Assembly (NCBI GenBank): GCA_964400785.1
Contig: CAYNWB010000003.1
Span: forward strand, 1 to 64,000
Reading direction: 5' to 3'
DNA length: 64,000 nucleotides
DNA from: CAVQGZ01 sp964400785
GTDB lineage: Bacteria > Actinomycetota > Actinomycetes > Jiangellales > Jiangellaceae
Both the position numbers and the translations under genes were made by a program. Numbering within the stretch: position 1 is the stretch's first letter; each line of letters opens with the position of its first letter. The notes under the pieces were generated by a model. That model was given only the letters and a program-made list of their open reading frames with translations. It had not been told where the DNA came from and made no database searches. Shown here piece after piece: positions 16,825 through 24,705 of the stretch.

Positions 16825-16860
16825 GCTAGAACTGTATGAGGTTGTCTAGCGTTCTCTAGC
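16825..16860. promoter_or_regulatory. Operator-like GCTAGA repeats before the ATPase gene
   Basis: On the plus strand GTTGTCTAGC (16841-16850) and GTTCTCTAGC (16851-16860) form a 10-bp direct repeat, and GCTAGAAC (16825-16832) is the inverted form. All three share GCTAGA-N-AAC. The inverted copy overlaps the -10-like TACAGT of the ATPase gene on the minus strand, so a bound protein would block it. The surrounding 60 bp is much more AT-rich than the genome average, as promoters are. The regulator is unknown; the flanking ATPase or the LAL protein are candidates. Confidence 0.5.
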
Positions 16861-16958
16861 GCACGACATACATTGATGTAGAGGGTGCGAGAGTGGGCCG
16901 TTCGGCCCCGGGTGCCCTCGACCCGAGAGTCGATCATCAAGGTGTGGGGACGGCGCAG

Positions 16959-19841
16959 GTGCACTCTGCACTCGTCGGACGAGCGTCACAGACGGCCGTT
17001 CTCAGCGATGCCTTCGCCGCCGCCGCCTCGGGGCGTACCACCGTGGTTCTGGTGGGTGGGGAGGCGGGGATCGGCAAGAGCCGCCTGCTGTCGGAGTTCA
17101 CGGCGTCGCTCGGGTCCTCCGTCCGGGTGGTGCGTGGTCAGTGCTGCGACCTGGCGGGTCAGGGGATTCCCTACGTCGCCTTCGTCGCCGCGCTGCACCA
17201 CCTCGCTGCCGACGCCGGGGTGCCATGGGTAGCCCGGGCAGCCGGCCCGGGGAGTCGCGAGCTGGCGAGGCTCGTACCGCAGCTGGGCCCGGTTCCGCCG
17301 GAGTCCGACCTCGGGCGCGGCCGGCTGTTCGAGGCGATGGCGACCCTGCTGGAGCACTGCGCAGCCGAGCGCCCCACCGTGCTCGTGCTGGAGGACCTGC
17401 ACTGGGCCCACGCGTCGACTCGTGACCTGCTCACCTTTCTCATCCGCAACCTGCAGGAGTGCCGGCTGCTGATGCTGTTGACCTTCCGCGACGACGACCT
17501 GCACCCAGGGCATCCCCTCCAAGGTCTGGTGGCTGACCTGCTGCGTCACCCACGTGTGCAGCGGATCGAGCTGCCCCGACTCGGTCGGGACGACGTCGCC
17601 GCGATGCTGACGGGGCTGGGCGGCACCCCGCCCGAGCCGCACCAGCTCGAGGCTGCCGTGGCCCGCAGCGGCGGCGTGCCCTTCTTCGTCGAGGTCATCG
17701 CCCAGATGGGCGACACCACCAGCGATCTTGCGCCCTCTCTGCGCGACCAGCTGCTCGTGGCCCTGCCGCCCCTGTCCGCGTGCTGCACCCCTGTGCTGCG
17801 CGCGGCCTCCGTGGCGGGCTCACGCATCCCGCCCGATCAGCTCGCCGAGGTCGTCTCGATGCCCGCCGGATGCGATCTCGACGCAGCTGTTCGTGAGCTC
17901 GTCGACCGGCACGTGCTGGTCGTGGGGTCGCAGCGCGCCGGATACCGGTTTCGCCATGCCCTGCTGCGCGAGGCGGTCGCGTCCGACCTGCTTCCGGCGG
18001 AGTCGCAGCGACTGCACGAGCGGTGGGCGCGATGCCTGGAGGCGTCCACCCTCGGCGGCGAGGCCGTCGTCGAGGCTGCCCACCACTGGTTCGCGGCTGG
18101 AGCGCTGCAGCAGGCGTTCCGCAGCAGCGTGCAGGCGGCCGACACCGCGCGAACGATGTACGCGTTCGGGGAGCAGCTACTCCTGCTGGAGCGAGTTCTT
18201 CGCCTCTGGGACCAGGTCGAGCCGACCGACCGCTGCGGCGCCGACCGGGTCGCCCTGCTCGAGGGAGCGGCCGACGCAGCGTGGCGAGCTGGGGAGCCGG
18301 ATCGAGCCGGCGGCCTGCTGGCCGAGGCCGTGGACGAGGTACGACAACGCGGCGAGCGTGATCGCTACGCCCGGCTGCTGGTGCGCCAGGCGACCTACTC
18401 GCGCGACTACGCAGGAACCGACGTGCTGCCCCTGCTCGACGAGGCACTGAGCCAGTGCCCCGCGGGACGACCCTCGGCGTTGCGGGCCGAGATCTTGGCC
18501 GACGTGGCCGTGTGGCACAACATGCGTGGCCACGTCGCCCAGGCAGCGGACCTCGGAGCCCAGGCTGTTGCCGAAGGGGAACGCTGCGGGGATGAGCGCT
18601 CCACCGCGCTGGCCCTCGGGGTACTCGGCGCAGCCCGTGCCGAGCAGGGGGACGTGGAGCAGGGGCTGGCAATGGTCGAGCGGTCGCGGTGCATCTCGGC
18701 CCGCCTCGGCTTCGGCGCCGGTCAGGTGATGGCATTCATCCGCAGGAGCGGGATCCTGCTGGCGAGCGGTCGGCTCGAAGCAGCCGTCGAGGCCGGCCGT
18801 GCGGGTCGCGAGCTGGCCCGATCTCTGGGCGACGAGCGCCAGCTCGGGGCGTTCATCGTGGCGAACGAAGCCGAGGCGCTCCTCGGCCTCGGCCGGTGGG
18901 ACGAGGCACTCGCGTTGCTCGAGCGGACGCTGGCCAAGCGCCCTCCCGCGCCGACAGCAGCCAGCCTGCGGGTGCTGCGCGCCACCGTCCTGACTCGTCG
19001 CGGCACCCCCGCTGCCGACACCGAGGTGGCCACGGTGCGCGGCCTCGTCGACGAGTTCGACCGCGAGCCTCAGCAGTGGATCCCCGCGCTCGCCCTTCGC
19101 GCCGAATGGGCCACGCTGCACGATCGCCTGGACGACGTGGCGGCAGCCCTTGCAGAGCTGGGCACGCGTGAGGTGAGCAGCGAGTCAGCGCAAGAGCTGC
19201 TGTGGCCGTTGCTCGCGTCCATCGCCGCCGCCGTTCCTGCACTACCGGAGCTTCGCTCGCCCCTCGAGCAGCTGGTCGCCCGCACCCCGCGACCAGCTCA
19301 CCAGGGCGAGGTCGATCCGTGGCCGACGGTCGTGGCTGCCGAGCTCGACGACGACCCCCGCTCCTGGCAGCGCGCGGTTGCGTCTCTGACCGCACCGGGA
19401 GTGGAGGGACCCGTCTACCTGCGGGCCTACTCCCAGCTCCGGTGGGCGGAATCGCTCGCCGCTGCGGGCCGTCCGGGGGACGCTGCAAGGCCGCTGGGGT
19501 CAGCGGCGCAGACGCTGCGCGACCTGGGCGCCGACCCCCTGCTCGCACGAGCCATCGCCTGTGCGCGCCGCGAACATGTGCCGCTCCCCCATGGCATCGG
19601 CACACCGACGCGGGCACAGGGGCCGCTCGGGCTCACCGGACGAGAACTCGAGGTGCTGGCACTGGTGGCTGCTGGACGAAGCAATGCTGAGATCGCGCAC
19701 GACCTGGTGATCAGCACCAAGACTGCCGCGGTCCACGTCTCGCACATCCTGCGCAAGATGGGGGTCTCGTCCCGCACCCAGGCGGCTGCTGTCGCCTTCG
19801 CCCAGGGGTTGGTGGGCGGCACCCACGAGCCGCGCCCCTAG
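16959..19841 (+). CDS. LAL-type (large ATP-binding LuxR) transcriptional regulator
   Basis: A 960-residue regulator of the MalT/LAL class. It starts with the family SALVGRASQTAVL and Walker A GGEAGIGKSRL (about residues 25-35), has Walker B-like TVLVLEDLHWAH near 140, a long helical TPR-like middle (about 380-850), and a C-terminal LuxR helix-turn-helix LTGRELEVLALVAAGRSNAEIAH with TKTAAVHVSHILRKMGV. Such proteins bind ATP and an inducer, then activate nearby promoters. The start is uncertain: GTG 16959 gives the usual N terminus, GTG 16944 and 16893 are also in frame. Target genes are unknown; the adjacent small secreted protein and SSI-like lipoprotein are possible. Confidence 0.9.
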   Translation: MHSALVGRASQTAVLSDAFAAAASGRTTVVLVGGEAGIGKSRLLSEFTASLGSSVRVVRGQCCDLAGQGIPYVAFVAALHHLAADAGVPWVARAAGPGSRELARLVPQLGPVPPESDLGRGRLFEAMATLLEHCAAERPTVLVLEDLHWAHASTRDLLTFLIRNLQECRLLMLLTFRDDDLHPGHPLQGLVADLLRHPRVQRIELPRLGRDDVAAMLTGLGGTPPEPHQLEAAVARSGGVPFFVEVIAQMGDTTSDLAPSLRDQLLVALPPLSACCTPVLRAASVAGSRIPPDQLAEVVSMPAGCDLDAAVRELVDRHVLVVGSQRAGYRFRHALLREAVASDLLPAESQRLHERWARCLEASTLGGEAVVEAAHHWFAAGALQQAFRSSVQAADTARTMYAFGEQLLLLERVLRLWDQVEPTDRCGADRVALLEGAADAAWRAGEPDRAGGLLAEAVDEVRQRGERDRYARLLVRQATYSRDYAGTDVLPLLDEALSQCPAGRPSALRAEILADVAVWHNMRGHVAQAADLGAQAVAEGERCGDERSTALALGVLGAARAEQGDVEQGLAMVERSRCISARLGFGAGQVMAFIRRSGILLASGRLEAAVEAGRAGRELARSLGDERQLGAFIVANEAEALLGLGRWDEALALLERTLAKRPPAPTAASLRVLRATVLTRRGTPAADTEVATVRGLVDEFDREPQQWIPALALRAEWATLHDRLDDVAAALAELGTREVSSESAQELLWPLLASIAAAVPALPELRSPLEQLVARTPRPAHQGEVDPWPTVVAAELDDDPRSWQRAVASLTAPGVEGPVYLRAYSQLRWAESLAAAGRPGDAARPLGSAAQTLRDLGADPLLARAIACARREHVPLPHGIGTPTRAQGPLGLTGRELEVLALVAAGRSNAEIAHDLVISTKTAAVHVSHILRKMGVSSRTQAAAVAFAQGLVGGTHEPRP

Positions 19842-20050
19842 ATGCCCAGGGGCTCCTCGAGGCCCATCCTCCAGCAGCAGAGGTGCCCCATCGTCATGAT
19901 CATGCTGGGCTCCTCGTCCGAGATCTCGCACGGTGCAGGCGCTCCGTCCGGACCAACAGGGCACGGGTCCGCGATCGCTGTCGCCGCGAGCCCGGCGCTC
20001 ATCGCTGTGATGGCCACGGCGGTGACCATGCTCCTCAGTGCGCGTGTCAT
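19838..20050 (-). CDS. Small secreted Cys-containing protein, unknown function
   Basis: A 70-residue protein with a signal peptide: Arg at positions 3 and 6, a hydrophobic core AVAITAMSAGLAA, and a likely cleavage after AIA at about residue 28. The predicted mature part is about 42 residues, acidic, with Cys 30, Cys 41 and an adjacent Cys pair at 58-59, plus a Met-rich segment before it. A good GGAGG site precedes the ATG at 20048-20050. Its stop overlaps the LAL regulator's stop by 4 bp. I recognise no family. Coding is supported by signal peptide plus ribosome site, but not by homology I can cite. Confidence 0.6.
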   Translation of the reverse strand: MTRALRSMVTAVAITAMSAGLAATAIADPCPVGPDGAPAPCEISDEEPSMIMTMGHLCCWRMGLEEPLGI

Positions 20051-20185
20051 GGGGGCCTCCTCACCTTCAGGTTCGGCGTCATTGCCGCACACCTCCAGAC
20101 TGGGCGTAAGGCGGGGCAGGCGTCGTCGGCAGAAGTGCGTATCCGACGTCGGGAACCCCGCGGCACGCTCGAGCGTCCAAGAGTC

Positions 20186-20656
20186 ATGCGCGCTGCCCTG
20201 CTGCTGGTCTCGCTGCCCTTGCTGATGGCCGCCTGCTCCACCGACGGCACCACGGCGGGCACCACGCCCGGCGCCACCCCCGGCACAACCGCAGGCGCCA
20301 CCGCAGGCGCCACCGGGTCGGCCGCCGCCACCGAGCTGACGATCACGGTCCGCGAGAGCGTCGCCGCCGAGCCCGTGACGTACACGCTGACCTGTGACCC
20401 CGTCGGGGGGGACCACCCAGACCCGGCCGCTGCCTGCGCGGCTCTCGAAGCGGCCCGCACCGCGGCGCTCAACCCGCTCGACCCCGTACCACCGACCATG
20501 GCGTGCACGGAGATCTACGGCGGGGAGCAGACCGCCGTCATCGAAGGAACCCTCGAGGGCGAGCCGGTTCGCACCGAGCTGTCACGGGTGAACGGGTGCG
20601 AGATCGCCCGGTGGGACTCGCTCGTGCCGGTCGTCGTGGTTCCCGGCGGCGTCTGA
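20186..20656 (+). CDS. SSI-like (Streptomyces subtilisin inhibitor family) lipoprotein
   Basis: A 156-residue exported lipoprotein. The signal sequence ends in the lipobox LMAAC with C17 as the lipidation site. Residues 18-46 are a Thr/Ala/Gly/Pro linker. The remainder matches the SSI fold: ELTITVRESV, YTLTCDPVGGDHPDP with the first cysteine pair member, AAACAAL, MACTEIYGG, and NGCEIARWDS. SSI proteins are tight inhibitors of subtilisin-like serine proteases, so this one could protect the cell surface. The reactive-site loop (around PPTMACTEIY) differs from classical SSI, so inhibitory activity is inference. Divergent from the small secreted protein. Confidence 0.82.
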   Translation: MRAALLLVSLPLLMAACSTDGTTAGTTPGATPGTTAGATAGATGSAAATELTITVRESVAAEPVTYTLTCDPVGGDHPDPAAACAALEAARTAALNPLDPVPPTMACTEIYGGEQTAVIEGTLEGEPVRTELSRVNGCEIARWDSLVPVVVVPGGV

Positions 20657-20662
20657 GCACCC

Positions 20663-21532
20663 TCAGCGCAGCAGCCGCGACATGCGCCGGTCGGCCAGGG
20701 GTTTGCCCCCCGTCTGGCAGGTGGGGCAGTACTGCAGCGACGAGTCGGCGAACGACACCTCGCGCACCGTGTCCCCGCACACCGGGCAGGGCTGCCCTGA
20801 GCGTCCGTGCACGCGCATTCCGGCACGTTTGCTGTCCTTGAGCTCCCCGGCGGGCAGCCCGCGAGACCGGGTCACCGCGTCCGTGAGCACCTCACGGATC
20901 GCTGCGTGCAGCCGCGCCCGCTGCTGCACGTCCAGCCCGGACGCGGCCGCGAAGGGGCTGAGCCGGGCCGCGTGCAGCACGTCGTCGGAGTAGGCGTTGC
21001 CGATGCCGGCGATGCGCTGCTGGTCACGCAGCACCCCCTTGAGCTGAGCGCGACCGGCAGCCGCGAGCACGTCGGCAAGCGCGGCGACCGTGAAGTCGTC
21101 CCCGAGGGGGTCGGGCCCCAGCGAGGCAACCCCCGGCACGTCGGCGGGGTCGCGTACGACATACACGGCCAGACGCTTCTGGGTGCCGGCCTCGGTGAGG
21201 TCCATCGAGGCCCCGCTGGCCAGCCGTACTCGCAGGGCCAGGGGTCCCTTACCGGGCCGCGCCGGCTTCGTCGGCGGCCCCGAGCCGTCCCGCCACCGCA
21301 GCCACCCAGCCCGGGCCAGGTGCATCACCAGGTGCAGGCCGTCGACGTCGACGTCGAGAAACTTGCCGTGCCGGCTGACGCCGGTCACCTCGAGGCCGGC
21401 CAGCGCCGTGACGGCAGGGTCGACCGTCTTCAGCACGCTGATCGCAGCCACGTCCACCCCGGCCACGACGTCGCCGGTGATGCGTTCGCGCAGAAAGGCG
21501 CAGAGCGCCTCGACCTCGGGCAGCTCGGGCAC
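20663..21532 (-). CDS. Fpg/Nei-family DNA glycosylase-lyase
   Basis: A 289-residue base-excision repair enzyme that removes oxidised bases and nicks abasic sites. The start MPELPEVEAL supplies the catalytic Pro and Glu after Met removal. The H2TH region includes LKGVLRDQQRIAGIGNAYSDDVLHAA, and the C-terminal zinc finger is CPVCGDTVREVSF ending YCPTCQ. The middle carries the KFLDVDVDGLHLVMHL strand pair seen in Fpg. Whether it is MutM or Nei-like is not decidable by eye. GTG at 21530-21532 follows a GAGGA by seven bases; the aat stop is 10 bp upstream, so the two are likely co-transcribed. Confidence 0.93.
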   Translation of the reverse strand: MPELPEVEALCAFLRERITGDVVAGVDVAAISVLKTVDPAVTALAGLEVTGVSRHGKFLDVDVDGLHLVMHLARAGWLRWRDGSGPPTKPARPGKGPLALRVRLASGASMDLTEAGTQKRLAVYVVRDPADVPGVASLGPDPLGDDFTVAALADVLAAAGRAQLKGVLRDQQRIAGIGNAYSDDVLHAARLSPFAAASGLDVQQRARLHAAIREVLTDAVTRSRGLPAGELKDSKRAGMRVHGRSGQPCPVCGDTVREVSFADSSLQYCPTCQTGGKPLADRRMSRLLR

Positions 21533-21542
21533 CGCGTCATCC

Positions 21543-22259
21543 TCACACGTCGGGGACGACGCCGTCAGGCCACTCGACGTCCGGCATCTCCAGGGCCTGG
21601 CGCAGCCTCGACAGGTAGAGCGTCCGGGGCACCGCGACAGCTCCCAGGCTGGCCAGGTGCGGGGTCTGCCACTGGACGTCGAGCAGCCGGTGCTGCTCGG
21701 CGCCGGCCCGGCGCAGCAGCGAGACCAGCGCCACGAGCGCGACCTTCGAGGCGTCGCGACCGAAGGGCTCCGGCTCGTGCCACATGGACTCACCAGCGAA
21801 GAGTCCGCCGACGGCGAGCCCGTACAGCCCCCCGGCCAGACGCCCGTCGTGGGTCCACACCTCGACCGAGTGGGCCCAGCCGAGCCGGTGCAGGCGTGCG
21901 TAGGCCGCTGTCATGTCCGGGTTGATCCAGCCGTGGGGCCGGCTCGGGTCGCCGCAGCGGGCCACGACCTCGTCGAAGCAGGTGTCGACGGTGAGGTCGA
22001 AGCGTCTCGTCGCGGCCCGTGTCGCGCGGGTGACCCGCAGCCCGTCCAGCGGCAGCACTCCACGGGGATCGGGCGACCACCAGCCGAGCAGGGTGCGTCG
22101 GCGCACTCCGACCGGCATGGGGAACAGGCCGGCCCGGTAGGCGGCCAGGATGGTCCCCGGCTGCAGGTCGGCACCTGCGCCGACCAGGTCGTCGGCAGGC
22201 CAGGTCGCGGGGTCGCCGAAGTCCCACTGCGTCGGCGGTGGCTCGACCGGACCGTGCAC
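21543..22259 (-). CDS. aat: Leucyl/phenylalanyl-tRNA--protein transferase
   Basis: Adds Leu or Phe from its tRNA to N-terminal Arg or Lys of proteins, making them N-degrons for ClpS/ClpAP. The 238-residue protein shows GLFPMPVG near residue 45, LGWWSPDPRGVLPLDGLRV, the segment HGWINPDMTAAYARLHRLGWAHSVEVW, the catalytic-region GLYGLAVGGLFAGESMW and the C-terminal LLDVQWQTPHLASLGAVAVPR. GTG at 22257-22259 is the only good start and has CACAAT seven bases upstream on the minus strand. Divergent from the EcsC gene. Confidence 0.95.
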   Translation of the reverse strand: MHGPVEPPPTQWDFGDPATWPADDLVGAGADLQPGTILAAYRAGLFPMPVGVRRRTLLGWWSPDPRGVLPLDGLRVTRATRAATRRFDLTVDTCFDEVVARCGDPSRPHGWINPDMTAAYARLHRLGWAHSVEVWTHDGRLAGGLYGLAVGGLFAGESMWHEPEPFGRDASKVALVALVSLLRRAGAEQHRLLDVQWQTPHLASLGAVAVPRTLYLSRLRQALEMPDVEWPDGVVPDV

Positions 22260-22325
22260 GGACGTGATTGTGCTGCGTCCGGACGACCCTGTCGTACGCG
22301 TCCGGGGCGTGCGTACCGTGGACGC

Positions 22326-23039
22326 ATGAACCTGCGCCGCACGTTGGCCGTGCTGGCCGCCGGCGAGGCGGGCAGGCGGGCGGCCCCTGTGGCCGCCTCC
22401 GGTGCGTCCAAGGCGTTCCTCAACCGGGCGATCGACGGCGTGCAGGGCTTTCCGGGCGCCCGGGAGACAGCCCGCAAGCACCTGCTCGCGTCCGGCGACA
22501 CCGAGCAGGCGGTGAAGGCCGTCATCGAGCAGCACGTGCGTCTGGCGGGGATCGGAGGCTTCGTCACCCAGGTCGGGGGGGTCATGGCGCTGCCGGTCAC
22601 GCTGCCGGCGAACGTGGCAGGGCTGGGGGCCATCCAGCTGCGCATGGCTGCCGCCATCGCGCATCTGCGGGGGCACGACCTGGCCGCGCCGCGGGTGCGC
22701 ATCGCCGCGATGGCGACCCTGCTGGGCGAGGAGGGAGTCGCCGAGGCCATCGCCAGCGGCGCCCTGCACCGCACGCCCCGTGACCTGGCCTTCGGGCCGC
22801 CGCTGGTGGACGACCAGCTGCGAACGCACCTGACCGCAGCAGTGGGCCAGCAGCTGCTCATGCGCGTGACCACCAAGAGCGCCGCGCTGACGGTGGCCCG
22901 CGGCGTCCCGCTCATCGGCGGCACCGTGGGTGCCGGCATGGACGCGGTCTACACCTGGCGCATCGGCCGGTACGCGGCGCAGGAGTTCACCCCCGCCCTG
23001 AGCATCCAACGCACAGACGCGCTGCCCGACACCGTCTGA
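22326..23039 (+). CDS. EcsC family protein
   Basis: A 237-residue protein of the EcsC family (PF12787). The core is hydrophobic: AGIGGFVTQVGGVMALPVTLPANVAGLGAIQLRMAAAIAHL with membrane-like stretches at about residues 75-105, then a second segment ARGVPLIGGTVGAGMDAVYTWRIGRYA near the C terminus. EcsC was named from the Bacillus ecs locus next to an ABC transporter; no transporter lies here and the function is unknown. TACCGT ends six bases before the ATG (leaderless type), and it shares its promoter region with divergent aat. Confidence 0.88.
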   Translation: MNLRRTLAVLAAGEAGRRAAPVAASGASKAFLNRAIDGVQGFPGARETARKHLLASGDTEQAVKAVIEQHVRLAGIGGFVTQVGGVMALPVTLPANVAGLGAIQLRMAAAIAHLRGHDLAAPRVRIAAMATLLGEEGVAEAIASGALHRTPRDLAFGPPLVDDQLRTHLTAAVGQQLLMRVTTKSAALTVARGVPLIGGTVGAGMDAVYTWRIGRYAAQEFTPALSIQRTDALPDTV

Positions 23040-23087
23040 GAGGCCCGCGCCGAGGAGACCGGTCGCGACGGCGTCGTTCGGATGATC

Positions 23088-23160
23088 GATCACCGGACGA
23101 TCACTGGGGCTGAGCCTTGATCACCGGCCGATCGCTGGGGCTGAGGCTTGATCACCGGCC
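23088..23160. repeat. 31-bp tandem repeat, 2.4 copies
   Basis: A 31-bp unit beginning GATCACCGG and ending CTGAG-CTT is repeated at 23088-23118 and 23119-23149, with the first 11 bases of a third copy at 23150-23160. The two full copies differ at about four positions. It lies in the 302-bp gap between the convergent EcsC and flavoprotein genes. The unit contains the TGATCA-like palindrome and the GGGGCTGAG motif seen elsewhere in the gap. No coding role is apparent. Confidence 0.75.
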
Positions 23161-23192
23161 GTGAACTGTGGCGGATTCGCCCATCTCAGGAC

Positions 23193-23220
23193 GTCTACTG
23201 GGGCTATAGGCCCAGTAGAC
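23193..23220. terminator. Strong hairpin, probable bidirectional terminator
   Basis: GTCTACTGGG (23193-23202) pairs perfectly with CCCAGTAGAC (23211-23220) around an 8-base loop. It is nested inside a second perfect 10-bp stem, GGCTTGATCA (23145-23154) with TGATCAAGCC (23227-23236). Placement between two convergent genes fits a shared terminator; there is no T-run, so it would be of the actinobacterial L-shaped type. Confidence 0.6.
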
Positions 23221-23236
23221 AGGCGATGATCAAGCC

Positions 23237-23312
23237 AGGGTCTCGCCAGCAGGCGGGGGTCCCACGTTCAAGCTGGGGCCCCACCATCAGGCTGGGGTCC
23301 CGCCTTCTGGCC
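23237..23312. repeat. 19-bp degenerate tandem repeat, four copies
   Basis: Four consecutive 19-bp units, at 23237-23255, 23256-23274, 23275-23293 and 23294-23312, share the consensus GGGGTCCCRCCNTCAGGCT. The period of 19 is not a multiple of three, so this is not a decaying coding repeat. It lies just after the stop of the flavoprotein gene on the opposite strand. With the 31-bp repeats it fills almost the whole intergenic gap. Confidence 0.7.
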
Positions 23313-23341
23313 AAGCCTCGATCGCTCGAGCCCCGCTCGCG

Positions 23342-24586
23342 CTACGCGGCGAAGGGCCGGCGCTCGTCGAGCTGCAGCGACAGCCGCCCCGCGCCGCGCC
23401 ACACCCGGGCGAGCACGTCGCGATCCTCGGGCGTGATGAGGTTGCCCATCACGCGCAGGGCCAGAGTCATCAGTGACCGCGACCGCATTCCGACAGGGCC
23501 TGCCGCGGGCAGCAGACCGGGGACGGTGAGCAGCCCGGCCAGGCGCCGTGCGATCGAGAACGCCTCGCCGTAGTGCTCGAACAGCGTCGCCGGCCACGCC
23601 CTGGTGAGGTCGTCGCCCGAAGCCAGCAGGTCGGCGGCCAGGCGACCTGTCTCGAGGCCGTAGTCGATGCCCTCGCCGTTGAGCGGGTTCACACAGCCGG
23701 CCGCGTCACCCACGAGCACCCAGTTCGGTCCGGCGACCCCGGAGACGGCGCCGCCCATCGGCAGCAGTGCCGACCACGGCGCGCGCACCTCGCCGGAGAG
23801 CTGCCAGTCGTCCCGGCGCATATGCGCGTAGTGCAGGAGCAGCTGCCGCAGGTTGACCTCGGCCGGACGCGAGGCCGTCGCGAGCGTCCCGACCCCGATG
23901 TTGACCTCACCGTCGGCCAGCGGGAACACCCAGCCGTACCCCGACAGGAGCTCGCCCTCGGTGCCGCGCAGCTCGAGGTGGGACGAGATCCACGGGTCGG
24001 TGCTGCGCTGCGACGCGATGTACCCGCGGGCAGCGACGCCGTAGGCGGTGTCGCGGTGCCACTCCCGGCCCAGGGCCCGGCCGAGCTGGGATCGGGCGCC
24101 GTCGGCCACGACGAGCTGGCGGCACCGCACGGTCACCCTGTCGGTGCCGCGGCGCATGTGCACCGCGGACACTCCGGCAGGGTCACGCTCGACGTCGACG
24201 GCACGCACCCCGTCCACCGTCTTGGCACCTGCCGCGATCGCGACGTCACGGATGCGTGCGTCGAGCTCGACCCGCGGAACCGCTCCACCGTGCGCGGGCA
24301 GCGATCCTCCCGGCCAGGGCAGGTACAGCGTCTGGCCGAAGCCGGCCGCACGCAGGCCGCGGTTGACCGCCCTGCCGCCGAGCCAGTCCGCCAGCCCCAG
24401 GCGGCGCAGCTCGTAGATCGCCCGTGGGGTCAGGCCGTCCCCGCACGGCTTGTCGCGCGGGAACTGCGCCGCGTCGGCCAGCAGCACCTCTCGCCCGGAT
24501 CGGGCTGCCCAGGTCGCGGCCGCGGACCCGGCAGGCCCCGCCCCCACCACCAGGACGTCGGTGGACATCGTGTCGTGCGCCGGCAT
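23342..24586 (-). CDS. Geranylgeranyl-reductase family FAD-dependent oxidoreductase
   Basis: A 414-residue flavoprotein. It has the N-terminal dinucleotide loop VLVVGAGPAGSAAA (about residues 10-23), the family marker PRDKPCGDGLTPRA (about 40-53), and the second FAD motif WVLVGDAAGCVNPLNGEGIDYGLETGRLAA near 290. Family members reduce isoprenoid double bonds, for example in menaquinone or lipid geranylgeranyl chains (MenJ in Mycobacterium); which substrate is used here is unknown. ATG 24584-24586 follows GACACT by six bases. Divergent from an ABM-domain gene. Confidence 0.9.
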   Translation of the reverse strand: MPAHDTMSTDVLVVGAGPAGSAAATWAARSGREVLLADAAQFPRDKPCGDGLTPRAIYELRRLGLADWLGGRAVNRGLRAAGFGQTLYLPWPGGSLPAHGGAVPRVELDARIRDVAIAAGAKTVDGVRAVDVERDPAGVSAVHMRRGTDRVTVRCRQLVVADGARSQLGRALGREWHRDTAYGVAARGYIASQRSTDPWISSHLELRGTEGELLSGYGWVFPLADGEVNIGVGTLATASRPAEVNLRQLLLHYAHMRRDDWQLSGEVRAPWSALLPMGGAVSGVAGPNWVLVGDAAGCVNPLNGEGIDYGLETGRLAADLLASGDDLTRAWPATLFEHYGEAFSIARRLAGLLTVPGLLPAAGPVGMRSRSLMTLALRVMGNLITPEDRDVLARVWRGAGRLSLQLDERRPFAA

Positions 24587-24705
24587 GGCACCAGTGTCGC
24601 TGGTGGCCCGCTGCTGACGAAACTCGGACGCGGTCGGCCTGCCCACCACGACCCACCTGGCAGCATCGACGAGCGCCGGCAGCCGGGCGGGTGTTCACTG
24701 TCGGC

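Noticed and set aside
19838..20656. Toxin-antitoxin pair formed by the small secreted protein and the neighbouring lipoprotein
   Set aside because: The genes are divergent, both products are exported, and the lipoprotein matches a protease-inhibitor family.
23088..23160. Possible CRISPR array
   Set aside because: The 31-bp units are directly adjacent without spacers, there are only 2.4 copies, and no cas genes are near.
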